Source: Gautieria morchelliformis (Eukaryota; Basidiomycota; Agaricomycetes; Gomphales; Gomphaceae). From it: DNA of 64,000 bases. The position numbers and the translations under genes are program-made. The notes beneath the pieces were generated by a model, which saw only the letters and a list, made by a program, of their open reading frames with translations, ran no database searches and was not told the DNA's origin. Below, one piece after another: positions 63,152 through 64,000 of the stretch. Location: the NCBI GenBank assembly GCA_015179125.1, contig WHVA01000036.1, positions 248,001 to 312,000 of the forward strand, given 5' to 3'. Position 1 is the stretch's first letter. Each line of letters begins with the position of its first letter.

Positions 63152-64000
63152 GCCCCAATGAGGCAGGGTCCATCACGGAGATAGTAGACACAATTCTCCG
63201 CTATGATGGACACTCAGAACACACTTCCTTTGCAGTCACCAGCCTGGGGAAGCAAGACATCATCCTCGGGTTTACCTGGCTTCAGGAGCACAACCCAGAG
63301 ATCAATTGGCAGACTCGGAAGGTGCTGATGAGTCGGTGCCCAGCCAAGTGTCACATGTGCCGGTCGGAAGTGCGGAAGGAGCGCCAGGAGCAGCGGAAGA
63401 CTGAACAGCTTATACAGACATGTGGCCCCCATCCACTGCTTGCAGAAGAAGACTCGGAAGCGGAATTTGAACCGGCTCCCTTCCATCCACATTGAACACC
63501 GGGATTGCACGTTGGAACTTCCGCGTGGTCAGTCGGTTCCATTCCACATAGTCCCGGTCTATAAACTGACCAGTGGCCCCGCAATCGACAAGGGCGGGTC
63601 CGGATTTGACTTCCACCGTATCTGTCATCTGGATCTCCACCTTAATGACTAGTGACTTGGGGCCGGGGGTGGCAGCGACAACATAGCGCTTTGGAAGGTG
63701 TTTCTCCCAAGGGTGGATGCAGGATTGACGGGGTGTCGGATTCGGTTTTAGTGTGACTTTATCCGGTGGGTCTGTACGAACTGAGGGGAGTGGGGGCTTT
63801 TCATTCTCTACTTCAAGACAGGCAAACTGGTTAAGTACAGGCAGCAGGGGCACATATCTCACCCGCTGCGCGTCACAAAATCCGACGCATCCTCCGCTTC
63901 CGGTGGACCATGTTCCGCATTTTGGGAAATTCCTTCCGCAGTGGGCACTCCGCTTATGTCTGCGAGTGCGAGGAACTCTGGAAGGAGGTCAAGTTTCTCC

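Larger units (their letters stand above)
49159..64000 (-). mobile_element. Helitron, minus strand, split by gypsy C and D, runs off the right edge
   Basis: The 3' terminus is at 49159-49162. On the minus strand a 7-bp hairpin (CCCGCGC AAA GCGCGGG, 49186-49170) is followed by 7 bases, CTAG, and a host T, the canonical Helitron end. Upstream (rightward) lie the helicase half (49322-51490) and the Rep half (57714-59600) of one Rep-helicase gene. They are separated by gypsy C with a GACTG target duplication. The N-terminal side is cut by gypsy D at 59601. The 5' TC end lies outside the window. Helitrons transpose by rolling circle and insert between A and T, as seen here. Confidence 0.9.
59601..64000 (-). 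mobile_element. B-family Ty3/gypsy element D, broken, runs off the right edge
   Basis: A minus-strand chromovirus inserted in the Helitron. Its 3' LTR is at 59601-60026. Next come the chromodomain (about 60097-60345), integrase, RNase H and RT (about 60400-63150), then protease (about 63150-63860) and the end of Gag at the right edge. Motifs match B and C (YHPQGDGQTERVNQELEQ, VVSDRGPQFVVEL, FFGLTNSPATFQMMMNDIF). It is broken in several places and contains an internal segment in the opposite orientation within its protease/RT-linker region. The other LTR and the target duplication lie outside the window. Confidence 0.88.

Noticed and set aside
1-64000. Envelope genes, CRISPR arrays, tRNA or rRNA genes
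   Set aside because: None were recognised. The initiator-tRNA-like 19-base matches beside the copia LTRs are primer-binding sites, not tRNA genes.

Overview
This window looks like a gene-poor, repeat-dense stretch of a filamentous fungal genome, most likely a mushroom-forming basidiomycete (Agaricomycetes). The evidence is the set of elements present: chromodomain Ty3/gypsy elements, Ty1/copia elements with ~220-bp LTRs and Helitrons. The few host-like genes also have introns of about 41-65 bases with GT..AG ends. There is no bacterial-style gene organisation, and I saw no rRNA, tRNA or CRISPR array.

Layout. 1-2018 is a broken Ty3/gypsy pol interrupted by LTR pieces of a second family. 2019-9672 holds a possible BTB-domain remnant, two copies of a dispersed repeat (R1), a spliced zinc-finger gene (Z1) and strong palindromes. 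9673-14180 is a whole-looking copia element (copia-H) with identical LTRs and a 5-bp target duplication. 15227-25631 is an old minus-strand gypsy element (A). Element B, a younger gypsy chromovirus, sits inside one of A's LTRs, and a SAP-domain-like coding remnant next to a poly(A) tract sits inside A's coding part. 25632-29740 is mostly unrecognised, with a third R1 copy. 30020-31533 is an internally deleted Helitron. 31835-39969 is a nest: a partial B-family gypsy (E) whose LTR holds a solo LTR, beside an old copia fragment (G) that holds a second whole-looking copia (F).

39970-49158 is the most gene-like part. It contains three more paralogues of the zinc-finger gene (Z2, Z3, Z4), all on the minus strand and all within duplicated blocks. 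Z4 is broken by a solo-LTR-like insertion. The block 4640-8885 is a diverged duplicate of 42500-46830, and 40085-41790 is a duplicate of 46950-49140.

49159-64000 is a minus-strand Helitron that continues past the right edge. Its 3' terminus (hairpin plus CTAG) lies at 49159. Its Rep/helicase gene is split by a young B-family gypsy (C, 51496-57713, 5-bp target duplication) and entered a second time by another B-family gypsy (D, from 59601 to beyond the edge).

The window therefore reads as layered insertion. Old gypsy and Helitron copies were hit by B-family chromoviruses and by copia elements, and the copia elements are among the youngest. The least familiar material is the four-copy three-finger gene family with its R1 repeat, the intron-like direct repeat in the B-family LTR, and polyprotein frames that run into the 3' LTR in both superfamilies.
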